A stretch of DNA of 64,000 bases, taken from the NCBI GenBank assembly GCA_024362935.1, contig JANCRA010000006.1, positions 36,883,924-36,947,923 of the forward strand. The letters run 5' to 3'. This document shows, piece after piece, positions 23,545-35,862 of this stretch. The position numbers and the translations under genes are program-made. The stretch comes from Setophaga petechia (lineage: Eukaryota; Chordata; Aves; Passeriformes; Parulidae). The notes under the pieces are model-generated. The model saw only the letters and a program-made list of their open reading frames with translations, was not told the DNA's origin and made no database searches. Position 1 is the stretch's first letter. Each line of letters begins with the position of its first letter.

Positions 23545-26500
23545 CTTGTCCAAAAAAGCCATCAATTCGAATGTTCCTGGAAAGGGAAAATGCAGGAGAG
23601 CGGATCGGTACTGTTTTCTACCAGTTTGCAAGCTGGACACACAATCCCAGTGTTCTACTACGATTGACTTTGCAGTGCACTGTAATAATTGCCTATTGTT
23701 ACTACATCTAAGCCAATAGCGTTTGCATTATATCTCTTCAGGAGAAACTGTACCAGTTCAGAAAACAACTCTCATTTTTTCTACAAGTTGCACGGAGGTG
23801 TGCAGAGTGTTTTGCAAGAAGCAAAAGAAAGTTGTCCAAAACTGCTGCCATTCGAATAGTAATGCCAATGGAAAAGGCAGGAGAGTGGAAAGGTGCTGTT
23901 TTCTATCTGTTTGTAAGCTGCTTACACAATCCCAGAGTTGTGCAGCAATTAGTTTTTCAGTGCACTGTAGTAGGTGCCTCTTTTCACCTGCATCTAAGCA
24001 AATTGCTTTTTCCCCATGTCTCGCAAGGAGAAACTGAGCCAGTTCAGAAAACATCTCCCATCGACTTCTAGAGATTGCAGGCAGGTGTGCAGAGTGTTTT
24101 GCAAGAAGCAAAAGAAAGTTGTCTAAAACGCCTTGCATTCAAATAGAAATGTGAATAGAAAAGGCAGGAGAAGGGAGAGGTACTGTTTTCTATCAGTTTG
24201 CAACCTGCTTACACAATCTGCATGTTGTGCAGCAATTAGCTTGCAGTGCACTGTAGGAGGTGCCTCTTTTCACCTATATCTAAGCAAATTGCTTTTTCCC
24301 CATGTCTTGCAAAGAGAAACTGAGCCAGTTCAGAAAATATCTCCCATCGACTTCTAGAGATTGCAGGCAGGTGTGCAGAGTGTTTTGCAAGAAGCCAAAG
24401 AAAGTTGTCTAAAATTCTTTCCATTCGAATAGTAATGTGCATGTAAAAAGCAGGAAGAGTGGAAAGGTACTGTTTCCTATCACTTTGCAAGCTGGGCACA
24501 CAATCCCAGTGTTGTGCATCTATTAGCTTTGCAGTGCACTGCAGTAACTGCCTGTGGTAACCTACATCTAAGCAAAAAGCTTTTTCACTATCTCTCACTA
24601 GGAGAAAATGTTCCTGCTCATTAAACAACTTCCATCGTGCTGTACAGGTTGCACAGAGGGCTGCAGAATGTTTTCCAGCAAGAAAAAGAAAGTTGTCTAA
24701 GACGCCTTCCTTTCAAGTATTAATGTGAAGGGAAAGGCAAGAGAGTGGGAAAGTACTGTTTTCTAGCACTTTGCAAGCTGCTAACACAATCCCAGTTCTG
24801 TGTAGCAATTAGCTGTTCAGTGCACTGCAGTAAGTGTTTCTTGTCACCTACATCTAAGCAAATAGCTTTTTCTCTATGTCTCGCAAGGAGAAAACCTTCC
24901 TGCTCACTAAACAACTTCCATCGTGTTGTAGATGTTGCAGAGAGGGCTGCAGAGTTTTTTGACACAAGAAAAAGAAAGTTGTCTAAGATGCCTTCCTTTC
25001 AAGTATTAATGTGAAGGGAAAGGCAAGAGAGTGGGAAAGTACTGTTTTCTAGCACTTTGGAAGCTGCTAACACAATCCCAGTTCTGTGTAGCAATTAGCT
25101 GTTCAGTGCACGGCAGTAAGTGTTTCTTGTCACCTACATCTAAGCAAATAGCTTTTTCACTATGTCTCGCAAAGAGAAAACCTTCCTGCTCACTAAACAA
25201 CTTCCATCGTGTTGTAGATGTTGCAGAGAGGGCTGCAGAGTTTTTTGACACAAGAAAAAGAAAGTTGTCTAAGATGCCTTCCTTTCAAGTATTAATGTGA
25301 AGGGAAAGGCAAGAGAGTGGGAAAGTACTGTTTTCTAGCACTTTGCAAGCTGCTAACACAGTACTAGTGCTGTGGAGCAGATAGCTGTTCAGTGCACTGC
25401 AGTAAGTGTTTCTTGTCACCTACATCTGAGCAAATAGCTTTTTCACTATGTCTCGCAAGGAGAAAACCTTCCTGCTCACTAAACAACTTCCATCGTGTTG
25501 TAGATGTTGCAGAGAGGGCTGCAGAGTTTTTTGACACAAGAAAAAGAAAGTTGTCTAAGATGCCTTCCTTTCAAGTATTAATGTGAAGGGAAAGGCAAGA
25601 GAGTGGGAAAGTACTGTTTTCTAGCACTTTGCAGGCTGCTAACACAATCCCAGTGCTGTGTAGCAGTTAGCTTTTGAATGCACTGCAGTAAGTGTTTCTT
25701 GTCACCTACATCTAAGCAAATAGCTTTTTCACTATGTCTCGCAAGGAGAAAACCTTCTTGCTCACTAAACATCTCCTATCGTGTTCTAGAAGTTGAAGAG
25801 AGGGCTGCAGTGTGTTCTGTAACAAGAAAAAGAAAGTTGTCTAAGACGCCTTCCTTTCAAGTATTAATGTGAAGGGAAAGGCAAGAGAGTGGGAAAGTAC
25901 TGTGTTCTAGCACTTTGCAGGCTGCTAACACAATCCCAGTGCTGTGTACCAATTAATTTGTCACTGCACTGCAGTAAGTGTTTCTTGTCACCTACATCTG
26001 AGCAAATAGCTTTTTCACCTTGTCTCGTAAGGGGAAAACGTTGCTACTCACTAAACAACTTCAATCGTGTTGTCGAAGTTGCACAGAGGGCTGCAGTGTG
26101 TTTTGCAAAATGTAAAAGAAAGTTGTCTAAGACGCCTTCCTTTCAAGTATTAATGTGAAGGGAAAGGCAAGAGAGTGGGAAAGTACTGTTTTCTAGCACT
26201 TTGCAAGCTGCTAACACAATCCCAGTTCTGTGTAGCAATTAGCTGTTCAGTGCACTGCAGTAAGTGTTTCTTGTCACCTACATCTAAGCAAATAGCTTTT
26301 TCACTATGTCTCGCAAGGAGAAAACCTTCCTGCTCACTAAACAACTTCCATCGTGTTGTAGATGTTGCAGAGAGGGCTGCAGAGTTTTTTGACTCAAGAA
26401 AAAGAAAGTTGTCTAAGATGCCTTCCTTTCAAGTATTAATGTGAAGGGAAAGGCAAGAAAGTGGGAAAGTACTGTTTTCTAGCACTTTGCAAGCTGCTAA

Positions 26501-28155
26501 CACAATCCCAGTTCTGTGTAGCAATTAGCTGTTCAGTGCACTGCAGTAAGTGTTTCTTGTCACCTACATCTAAGCAAATAGCTTTTTCACTATGTCTCGC
26601 AAGGAGAAAACCTTCCTGCTCACTAAACAACTTCCATCGTGTTGTAGATGTTGCAGAGAGGGCTGCAGAGTTTTTTGACACAAGAAAAAGAAAGTTGTCT
26701 AAGATGCCTTCCTTTCAAGTATTAATGTGAAGGGAAAGGCAAGAGAGTGGGAAAGTACTGTTTTCTAACACTTTGCAAGCTGCTAACACAATCGCAGTGG
26801 TGTGTAGCAATTAGCTTGTCAGTGCACGGCAGTAAGTGTTTCTTGATACCTACATGTGAGCAAATAGCTTTTTCACTTTGTCTCGCAAGGGGAAAATATT
26901 GCTGCTCACTAAACAACTTCCATCGTATTGTAGAAGTTGCACAGAGGGCTGCAGTGTGTTTTGCAAAATGTAAAACAATATTGTCTAAGACGCCTTCCTT
27001 TCAAGTATTAATGTGAAGGGAAAGGCAAGAGAGTGGGAAAGTACTGTTTTCTAGCACTTTGCAAGCTGCTAACACAGTACTAGTGCTGTGGAGCAGTTAG
27101 CTGTTCAGTGCACTGCAGTAAGTGTTTCTTGTCACCTACATCTAAGCAAATAGCTTTTTCAGTATGTCTCGCAAGGAGAAAACCTTCCTGCTCACTAAAC
27201 AACTTCCATCGTGTTGTAGATGTTGCAGAGAGGGCTGCAGAGTTTTTTGACACAAGAAAAAGAAAGTTGTCTAAGATGCCTTCCTTTCAAGTATTAATGT
27301 GAAGGGAAAGGCAAGAGAGTGGGAAAGTACTGTTTTCTATCACTTTGAGAGCTGCTAACACAATCCCAGTGCTGTGTACCAATTAACTTGTCACTTCACT
27401 GCAGTAAGTGTTTCTTGTCACCTACATCTAAGCAAATAACTTTTTCACTATGTCTCCCAAGGAGAAAACCTTCCTGCTCACTAAACATCTCCTATCGTGT
27501 TCTAGAAGTTGCACAGAGGGCTGCAGTGTGTTCTGTAACAAGAAAAAGAAAGCTGTCTAAGACGCCTTCCTTTCAAGTATTAATGTGTAGGGAAAGGCAA
27601 GAGAGTGGGAAAGTACTGTTTTCTAGCACTTTGCAAGCTGCTAACACAATCCCAGTTATGTGTAGCAATTAGCTTGTCAGTGCACGGCAGTAAGAGTTTC
27701 TTGATACCTACATCTGAGCAAATAGCTTTTTCACAATGTCTCGCAAGGGGAAAACGTTGCTGCTCACTAAACAACTTCCATCGTGTTGTAGAAGTTGCAC
27801 AGAGGGCTGCAGTGTGTTTTGCAAAATATAAAAGAAAGTTGTCTAAGACGCCTTCCTTTCAAGTATTAATGTGAAGGGAAAGGCAAGAGAGTGGGAAACT
27901 ACTGTTTTCTAGCACTTTGAGAGCTGCTAACACAATCTTAGTGCGGTGTACCAATTAACTTGTCACTGCACTGCAGTAAGGGTTTCTTGTCACCTATATC
28001 TAAGCAAATGCTTTTTCACTATGTCTCGCAAGGAGAAAACCTTCTTGCTCACTAAACATCTCCTATAGTGTTCTAGAAGTTGCACAGAGGGCTGCAGTGT
28101 GTTTTGCAAAATGTAAAAGAAAGTTGTCTAAGACGCCTTCCTTTCAAGTAATAAT

Positions 28156-28441
28156 GTGAAGGGAAAGGCAAGAGAGTGGGAAAGTACTGTTTTCTAGCAC
28201 TTTGAGAGCTGCTAACACAATCCCAGTGCTGTGTACCAATTAACTTGTCACTGCACTGCAGTAAGTGTTTCTTGTCACCTACATCTAAGCAAAAAGCTTT
28301 TTCACTATGTCTCGCAAGGAGAAAACCTTCCTGCTCACTAAACAACTTTCATCGTGTTGTAGATGTTGCAGAGAGGGCTGCAGAGTTTTTTGACACAAGA
28401 AAAAGAAAGTTGTCTAAGACGCCTTCCTTTCAAGTATTAAT
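28156..28441 (+). repeat. Chimeric u/a monomer (deletion junction)
   Basis: The first part is u-type (TTGAGAGCTGC, TACCAATTAACTTGTCAC). The last part is a-type (ACATCTAAGCAAAAAGC, then GATGTTGCAGAGAGG and the T-run GTTTTTTGACAC). The switch lies between 28252 and 28286. In copies 0 and 10 the corresponding u and a monomers are separate (5649/5936 and 59237/59523), so one monomer length was lost here by unequal exchange. The same chimera recurs at 34315, 40474, 46633 and 52792, one per 6,159-bp copy. Confidence 0.85.
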
Positions 28442-29374
28442 GTGAAGGGAAAGGCAAGAGAGTGGGAAAGTACTGTTTTCTAGCACTTTGCAGGCTGCTA
28501 ACACAATCGCAGTGCTGTGTAGCAGTTAGCTTTTCAGTGCACTGCAGTAAGTGTTTCTTGTCACCTACATCTAAGCAAATAGCTTTTTCACTATGTCTCG
28601 CAAGGAGAAAACCTTCCTGGTCACTTAGCAACTTCCATCGTGTTGTAGATGTTGCAGAGAGGGCTGCAGAGTTTTTTGACACAAGAAAAAGAAAGTTGTC
28701 TAAGATGCCTTCCTTTCAAGTATTAATGTGAAGGGAAAGGCAAGAGAGTGGGAAAGTACTGTTTTCTAGCACTTTGAGAGCTGCTAACACAATCCCAGTG
28801 CTGTGTACCATTTAACTTGTCACTGCACTGCAGTAAGGGTTTCTTGTCACCTATATCTAAGCAAATGCTTTTTCACTATGTCTCGCAAGGAGAAAACCTT
28901 CTTGCTCACTAAACATCTCCTATCGTGTTCTAGAAGTTGCACAGAGGGCTGCAGTGTGTTTTGCAAAATGTAAAAGAAAGTTGCCTAAGACGCCTTCCTT
29001 TCAAGTATTAATGTGAAGGGAAAGGCAAGAGAGTGGGAAAGTACTGTTTTCTAGCACTTTGAGAGCTGCTAACACAATCCCAGTGCTGTGTACCAATTAA
29101 CTTGTCACTGCACTGCAGTAAGGGTTTCTTGTCACCTATATCTAAGCGAATGCTTTTTCACTATGTCTCTCAAGGAGAAAACCTTCTTGCTCACTAAACA
29201 TCTCCTATCGTGCTCTAGAAGTTGCACAGAGACTGCAGTGTGTTTTGCAAAAAGTAAAAGAAAGTTGTCTAAGACGCCTTCCTTTCAAGTATTAATGTGA
29301 AGGGAAAGGCAAGAGAGTGGGAAAGTACTATTTTCTATCACTTTGAAAGCTGCTTACCCAATCCCAGTTTTGTG

Positions 29375-29580
29375 CCGCTTCGTAGTTCGTCGTTCAGAAG
29401 CTGCCGCAGTCTCTGTTTCCCGGAGAAGGAGAAGACGCTTCTTGGCGCGAAGAATCTGGTGTCGTTACGCCGATCGCGGCGTGCTCCGGAGAACAGCTAC
29501 GGCCGAGAGACACCCGGAAGCGGCGCTTAAAGGCACAGTGCTCCGTCTCCTGGTCTTTAGCGTCTCCTGCCGGCTACACC
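29375..29580. promoter_or_regulatory. CpG-rich module 6
   Basis: G form (CTCTGTTTCCC, G at 29415). One CpG is lost at 29390 (TTCGTCG instead of TTCGCCG). The ETS-type site is intact. Confidence 0.4.
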
Positions 29581-29601
29581 TTAGCAAAAAGCTTTTTCAT
29601 T

Positions 29602-29703
29602 ATGTCTCGCCAGGAGAAACTGTGTCTGTTCACAAAAAACCTCCCATCGTGCTCTAGAGGTTGCAGGCAGCTCTGCAGCGTGTTTTGCAACAAGAAAAAG
29701 TAA
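29602..29703 (+). CDS. Candidate 33-codon mini-ORF downstream of module 6
   Basis: Same reading as the module 1 mini-ORF, although the module upstream differs by two bases. Confidence 0.2.
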   Translation: MSRQEKLCLFTKNLPSCSRGCRQLCSVFCNKKK

Positions 29704-32700
29704 CTTGTCCAAAAAAGCCATCAATTCGAATGTTCCTGGAAAGGGAAAATGCAGGAGAGCGGATCGGTACTGTTTTCTACCAGTTTGCAAGCTGGACACA
29801 CAATCCCAGTGTTCTACTACGATTGACTTTGCAGTGCACTGTAATAATTGCCTATTGTTACTACATCTAAGCCAATAGCGTTTGCATTATATCTCTTCAG
29901 GAGAAACTGTACCAGTTCAGAAAACAACTCTCATTTTTTCTACAAGTTGCACGGAGGTGTGCAGAGTGTTTTGCAAGAAGCAAAAGAAAGTTGTCCAAAA
30001 CTGCTGCCATTCGAATAGTAATGCCAATGGAAAAGGCAGGAGAGTGGAAAGGTGCTGTTTTCTATCTGTTTGTAAGCTGCTTACACAATCCCAGAGTTGT
30101 GCAGCAATTAGTTTTTCAGTGCACTGTAGTAGGTGCCTCTTTTCACCTGCATCTAAGCAAATTGCTTTTTCCCCATGTCTCGCAAGGAGAAACTGAGCCA
30201 GTTCAGAAAACATCTCCCATCGAGTTCTAGAGATTGCAGGCAGGTGTGCAGAGTGTTTTGCAAGAAGCAAAAGAAAGTTGTCTAAAACGCCTTGCATTCA
30301 AATAGAAATGTGAATAGAAAAGGCAGGAGAAGGGAGAGGTACTGTTTTCTATCAGTTTGCAACCTGCTTACACAATCTGCATGTTGTGCAGCAATTAGCT
30401 TGCAGTGCACTGTAGGAGGTGCCTCTTTTCACCTATATCTAAGCAAATTGCTTTTTCCCCATGTCTTGCAAAGAGAAACTGAGCCAGTTCAGAAAATATC
30501 TCCCATCGACTTCTAGAGATTGCAGGCAGGTGTGCAGAGTGTTTTGCAAGAAGCCAAAGAAAGTTGTCTAAAATTCTTTCCATTCGAATAGTAATGTGCA
30601 TGTAAAAAGCAGGAAGAGTGGGAAGGTACTGTTTCCTATCACTTTGCAAGCTGGGCACACAATCCCAGTGTTGTGCATCTATTAGCTTTGCAGTGCACTG
30701 CAGTAACTGCCTGTGGTAACCTACATCTAAGCAAAAAGCTTTTTCACTATCTCTCACTAGGAGAAAATGTTCCTGCTCATTAAACAACTTCCATCGTGCT
30801 GTACAGGTTGCACAGAGGGCTGCAGAATGTTTTCCAGCAAGAAAAAGAAAGTTGTCTAAGACGCCTTCCTTTCAAGTATTAATGTGAAGGGAAAGGCAAG
30901 AGAGTGGGAAAGTACTGTTTTCTAGCACTTTGCAAGCTGCTAACACAATCCCAGTTCTGTGTAGCAATTAGCTGTTCAGTGCACTGCAGTAAGTGTTTCT
31001 TGTCACCTACATCTAAGCAAATAGCTTTTTCTCTATGTCTCGCAAGGAGAAAACCTTCCTGCTCACTAAACAACTTCCATCGTGTTGTAGATGTTCCAGA
31101 GAGGGCTGCAGAGTTTTTTGACACAAGAAAAAGAAAGTTGTCTAAGATGCCTTCCTTTCAAGTATTAATGTGAAGGGAAAGGCAAGAGAGTGGGAAAGTA
31201 CTGTTTTCTAGCACTTTGCAAGCTGCTAACACAATCCCAGTTCTGTGTAGCAATTAGCTGTTCAGTGCACTGCAGTAAGTGTTTCTTGTCACCTACATCT
31301 AAGCAAATAGCTTTTTCACTATGTCTCGCAAAGAGAAAACCTTCCTGCTCACTAAACAACTTCCATCGTGTTGTAGATGTTGCAGAGAGGGCTGCAGAGT
31401 TTTTTGACACAAGAAAAAGAAAGTTGTCTAAGATGCCTTCCTTTCAAGTATTAATGTGAAGGGAAAGGCAAGAGAGTGGGAAAGTACTGTTTTCTAGCAC
31501 TTTGCAAGCTGCTAACACAGTACTAGTGCTGTGGAGCAGATAGCTGTTCAGTGCACTGCAGTAAGTGTTTCTTGTCACCTACATCTAAGCAAATAGCTTT
31601 TTCACTATGTCTCGCAAGGAGAAAACCTTCCTGCTCACTAAACAACTTCCATCGTGTTGTAGATGTTGCAGAGAGGGCTGCAGAGTTTTTTGACACAAGA
31701 AAAAGAAAGTTGTCTAAGATGCCTTCCTTTCAAGTATTAATGTGAAGGGAAAGGCAAGAGAGTGGGAAAGTACTGTTTTCTAGCACTTTGCAGGCTGCTA
31801 ACACAATCCCAGTGCTGTGTAGCAGTTAGCTTTTGAATGCACTGCAGTAAGTGTTTCTTGTCACCTACATCTAAGCAAATAGCTTTTTCACTATGTCTCG
31901 CAAGGAGAAAACCTTCTTGCTCACTAAACATCTCCTATCGTGTTCTAGAAGTTGAAGAGAGGGCTGCAGTGTGTTCTGTAACAAGAAAAAGAAAGTTGTC
32001 TAAGACGCCTTCCTTTCAAGTATTAATGTGAAGGGAAAGGCAAGAGAGTGGGAAAGTACTGTTTTCTAGCACTTTGCAGGCTGCTAACACAATCCCAGTG
32101 CTGTGTACCAATTAATTTGTCACTGCACTGCAGTAAGTGTTTCTTGTCACCTACATCTGAGCAAATAGCTTTTTCACCTTGTCTCGTAAGGGGAAAACGT
32201 TGCTACTCACTAAACAACTTCAATCGTGTTGTCGAAGTTGCACAGAGGGCTGCAGTGTGTTTTGCAAAATGTAAAAGAAAGTTGTCTAAGACGCCTTCCT
32301 TTCAAGTATTAATGTGAAGGGAAAGGCAAGAGAGTGGGAAAGTACTGTTTTCTAGCACTTTGCAAGCTGCTAACACAATCCCAGTTCTGTGTAGCAATTA
32401 GCTGTTCAGTGCACTGCAGTAAGTGTTTCTTGTCACCTACATCTAAGCAAATAGCTTTTTCACTATGTCTCGCAAGGAGAAAACCTTCCTGCTCACTAAA
32501 CAACTTCCATCGTGTTGTAGATGTTGCAGAGAGGGCTGCAGAGTTTTTTGACTCAAGAAAAAGAAAGTTGTCTAAGATGCCTTCCTTTCAAGTATTAATG
32601 TGAAGGGAAAGGCAAGAGAGTGGGAAAGTACTGTTTTCTAGCACTTTGCAAGCTGCTAACACAATCCCAGTTCTGTGTAGCAATTAGCTGTTCAGTGCAC

Positions 32701-35533
32701 TGCAGTAAGTGTTTCTTGTCACCTACATCTAAGCAAATAGCTTTTTCACTATGTCTCGCAAGGAGAAAACCTTCCTGCTCACTAAACAACTTCCATCGTG
32801 TTGTAGATGTTGCAGAGAGGGCTGCAGAGTTTTTTGACACAAGAAAAAGAAAGTTGTCTAAGATGCCTTCCTTTCAAGTATTAATGTGAAGGGAAAGGCA
32901 AGAGAGTGGGAACGTACTGTTTTCTAACACTTTGCAAGCTGCTAACACAATCGCAGTGCTGTGTAGCAATTAGCTTGTCAGTGCACGGCAGTAAGTGTTT
33001 CTTGATACCTACATGTGAGCAAATAGCTTTTTCACTTTGTCTCGCAAGGGGAAAACGTTGCTGCTCACTAAACAACTTCCATCGTATTGTAGAAGTTGCA
33101 CAGAGGGCTGCAGTGTGTTTTGCAAAATGTAAAACAATATTGTCTAAGACGCCTTCCTTTCAAGTATTAATGTGAAGGGAAAGGCAAGAGAGTGGGAAAG
33201 TACTGTTTTCTAGCACTTTGCAAGCTGCTAACACAGTACTAGTGCTGTGGAGCAGTTAGCTGTTCAGTGCACTGCAGTAAGTGTTTCTTGTCACCTACAT
33301 CTAAGCAAATAGCTTTTTCAGTATGTCTCGCAAGGAGAAAACCTTCCTGCTCACTAAACAACTTCCATCGTGTTGTAGATGTTGCAGAGAGGGCTGCAGA
33401 GTTTTTTGACACAAGAAAAAGAAAGTTGTCTAAGATGCCTTCCTTTCAAGTATTAATGTGAAGGGAAAGGCAAGAGAGTGGGAAAGTACTGTTTTCTATC
33501 ACTTTGAGAGCTGCTAACACAATCCCAGTGCTGTGTACCAATTAACTTGTCACTTCACTGCAGTAAGTGTTTCTTGTCACCTACATCTAAGCAAATAACT
33601 TTTTCACTATGTCTCCCAAGGAGAAAACCTTCCTGCTCACTAAACATCTCCTATCGTGTTCTAGAAGTTGCACAGAGGGCTGCAGTGTGTTCTGTAACAA
33701 GAAAAAGAAAGCTGTCTAAGACGCCTTCCTTTCAAGTATTAATGTGTAGGGAAAGGCAAGAGAGTGGGAAAGTACTGTTTTCTAGCACTTTGCAAGCTGC
33801 TAACACAATCCCAGTTATGTGTAGCAATTAGCTTGTCAGTGCACGGCAGTAAGAGTTTCTTGATACCTACATCTGAGCAAATAGCTTTTTCACAATGTCT
33901 CGCAAGGGGAAAACGTTGCTGCTCACTAAACAACTTCCATCGTGTTGTAGAAGTTGCACAGAGGGCTGCAGTGTGTTTTGCAAAATATAAAAGAAAGTTG
34001 TCTAAGACGCCTTCCTTTCAAGTATTAATGTGAAGGGAAAGGCAAGAGAGTGGGAAAGTACTGTTTTCTAGCACTTTGCAAGCTGCTAACACAATCCCAG
34101 TGCTGTGTACCAATTAACTTGTCACTGCACTGCAGTAAGGGTTTCTTGTCACCTATATCTAAGCAAATGCTTTTTCACTATGTCTCGCAAGGAGAAAACC
34201 TTCTTGCTCACTAAACATCTCCTATAGTGTTCTAGAAGTTGCACAGAGGGCTGCAGTGTGTTTTGCAAAATGTAAAAGAAAGTTGTCTAAGACGCCTTCC
34301 TTTCAAGTAATAATGTGAAGGGAAAGGCAAGAGAGTGGGAAAGTACTGTTTTCTAGCACTTTGAGAGCTGCTAACACAATCCCAGTGCTGTGTACCAATT
34401 AACTTGTCACTGCACTGCAGTAAGTGTTTCTTGTCACCTACATCTAAGCAAAAAGCTTTTTCACTATGTCTCGCAAGGAGAAAACCTTCCTGCTCACTAA
34501 ACAACTTTCATCGTGTTGTAGATGTTGCAGAGAGGGCTGCAGAGTTTTTTGACACAAGAAAAAGAAAGTTGTCTAAGACGCCTTCCTTTCAAGTATTAAT
34601 GTGAAGGGAAAGGCAAGAGAGTGGGAAAGTACTGTTTTCTAGCACTTTGCAGGCTGCTAACACAATCGCAGTGCTGTGTAGCAGTTAGCTTTTCAGTGCA
34701 CTGCAGTAAGTGTTTCTTGTCACCTACATCTAAGCAAATAGCTTTTTCACTATGTCTCGCAAGGAGAAAACCTTCCTGGTCACTTAGCAACTTCCATCGT
34801 GTTGTAGATGTTGCAGAGAGGGCTGCAGAGTTTTTTGACACAAGAAAAAGAAAGTTGTCTAAGATGCCTTCCTTTCAAGTATTAATGTGAAGGGAAAGGC
34901 AAGAGAGTGGGAAAGTACTGTTTTCTAGCACTTTGAGAGCTGCTAACACAATCCCAGTGCTGTGTACCAATTAACTTGTCACTGCACTGCAGTAAGGGTT
35001 TCTTGTCACCTATATCTAAGCAAATGCTTTTTCACTATGTCTCGCAAGGAGAAAACCTTCTTGCTCACTAAACATCTCCTATCGTGTTCTAGAAGTTGCA
35101 CAGAGGGCTGCAGTGTGTTTTGCAAAATGTAAAAGAAAGTTGTCTAAGACGCCTTCCTTTCAAGTATTAATGTGAAGGGAAAGGCAAGAGAGTGGGAAAG
35201 TACTGTTTTCTAGCACTTTGAGAGCTGCTAACACAATCCCAGTGCTGTGTACCAATTAACTTGTCACTGCACTGCAGTAAGGGTTTCTTGTCACCTATAT
35301 CTAAGCGAATGCTTTTTCACTATGTCTCTCAAGGAGAAAACCTTCTTGCTCACTAAACATCTCCTATCGTGCTCTAGAAGTTGCACAGAGACTGCAGTGT
35401 GTTTTGCAAAAAGTAAAAGAAAGTTGTCTAAGACGCCTTCCTTTCAAGTATTAATGTGAAGGGAAAGGCAAGAGAGTGGGAAAGTACTATTTTCTATCAC
35501 TTTGAAAGCTGCTTACCCAATCCCAGTTTTGTG

Positions 35534-35739
35534 CCGCTTCGTAGTTCGCCGTTCAGAAGCTGCCGCAGTCTCTGTTTCCCGGAGAAGGAGAAGACGCTTC
35601 TTGGCGCGAAGAATCTGGTGTCGTTACGCCGATCGCGGCGTGCTCCGGAGAACAGCTACGGCCGAGAGACACCCGGAAGCGGCGCTTAAAGGCACAGTGC
35701 TCCGTCTCCTGGTCTTTAGCGTCTCCTGCCGGCTACACC
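35534..35739. promoter_or_regulatory. CpG-rich module 7
   Basis: G form at the T/G site, with TTCGCCG intact. Confidence 0.4.
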
Positions 35740-35760
35740 TTAGCAAAAAGCTTTTTCATT

Positions 35761-35862
35761 ATGTCTCGCCAGGAGAAACTGTGTCTGTTCACAAAAAACC
35801 TCCCATCGTGCTCTAGAGGTTGCAGGCAGCTCTGCAGCGTGTTTTGCAACAAGAAAAAGTAA
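35761..35862 (+). CDS. Candidate 33-codon mini-ORF downstream of module 7
   Basis: Same reading as the module 1 mini-ORF. Confidence 0.2.
   Translation: MSRQEKLCLFTKNLPSCSRGCRQLCSVFCNKKK

Larger units (their letters stand above)
23138..29296 (+). repeat. HOR copy 5, 21-mer (6,159 bp)
   Basis: M1+D2-D5 is 23138-24724. The R block 24725-29296 has 16 monomers: a a p s u a a r p t r' q u/a v q q'. The u/a monomer at 28156 is a chimera. M1 carries copy-specific changes just upstream of the module (AAATCTGCTTACCCAATCCTTG). Confidence 0.95.
29297..35455 (+). repeat. HOR copy 6, 21-mer (6,159 bp)
   Basis: Same R order as copy 5; R block 30884-35455. It shares rare variants with copy 8, not copy 7: T at 29390 in the module and G at 30622 in D5. 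Confidence 0.95.
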
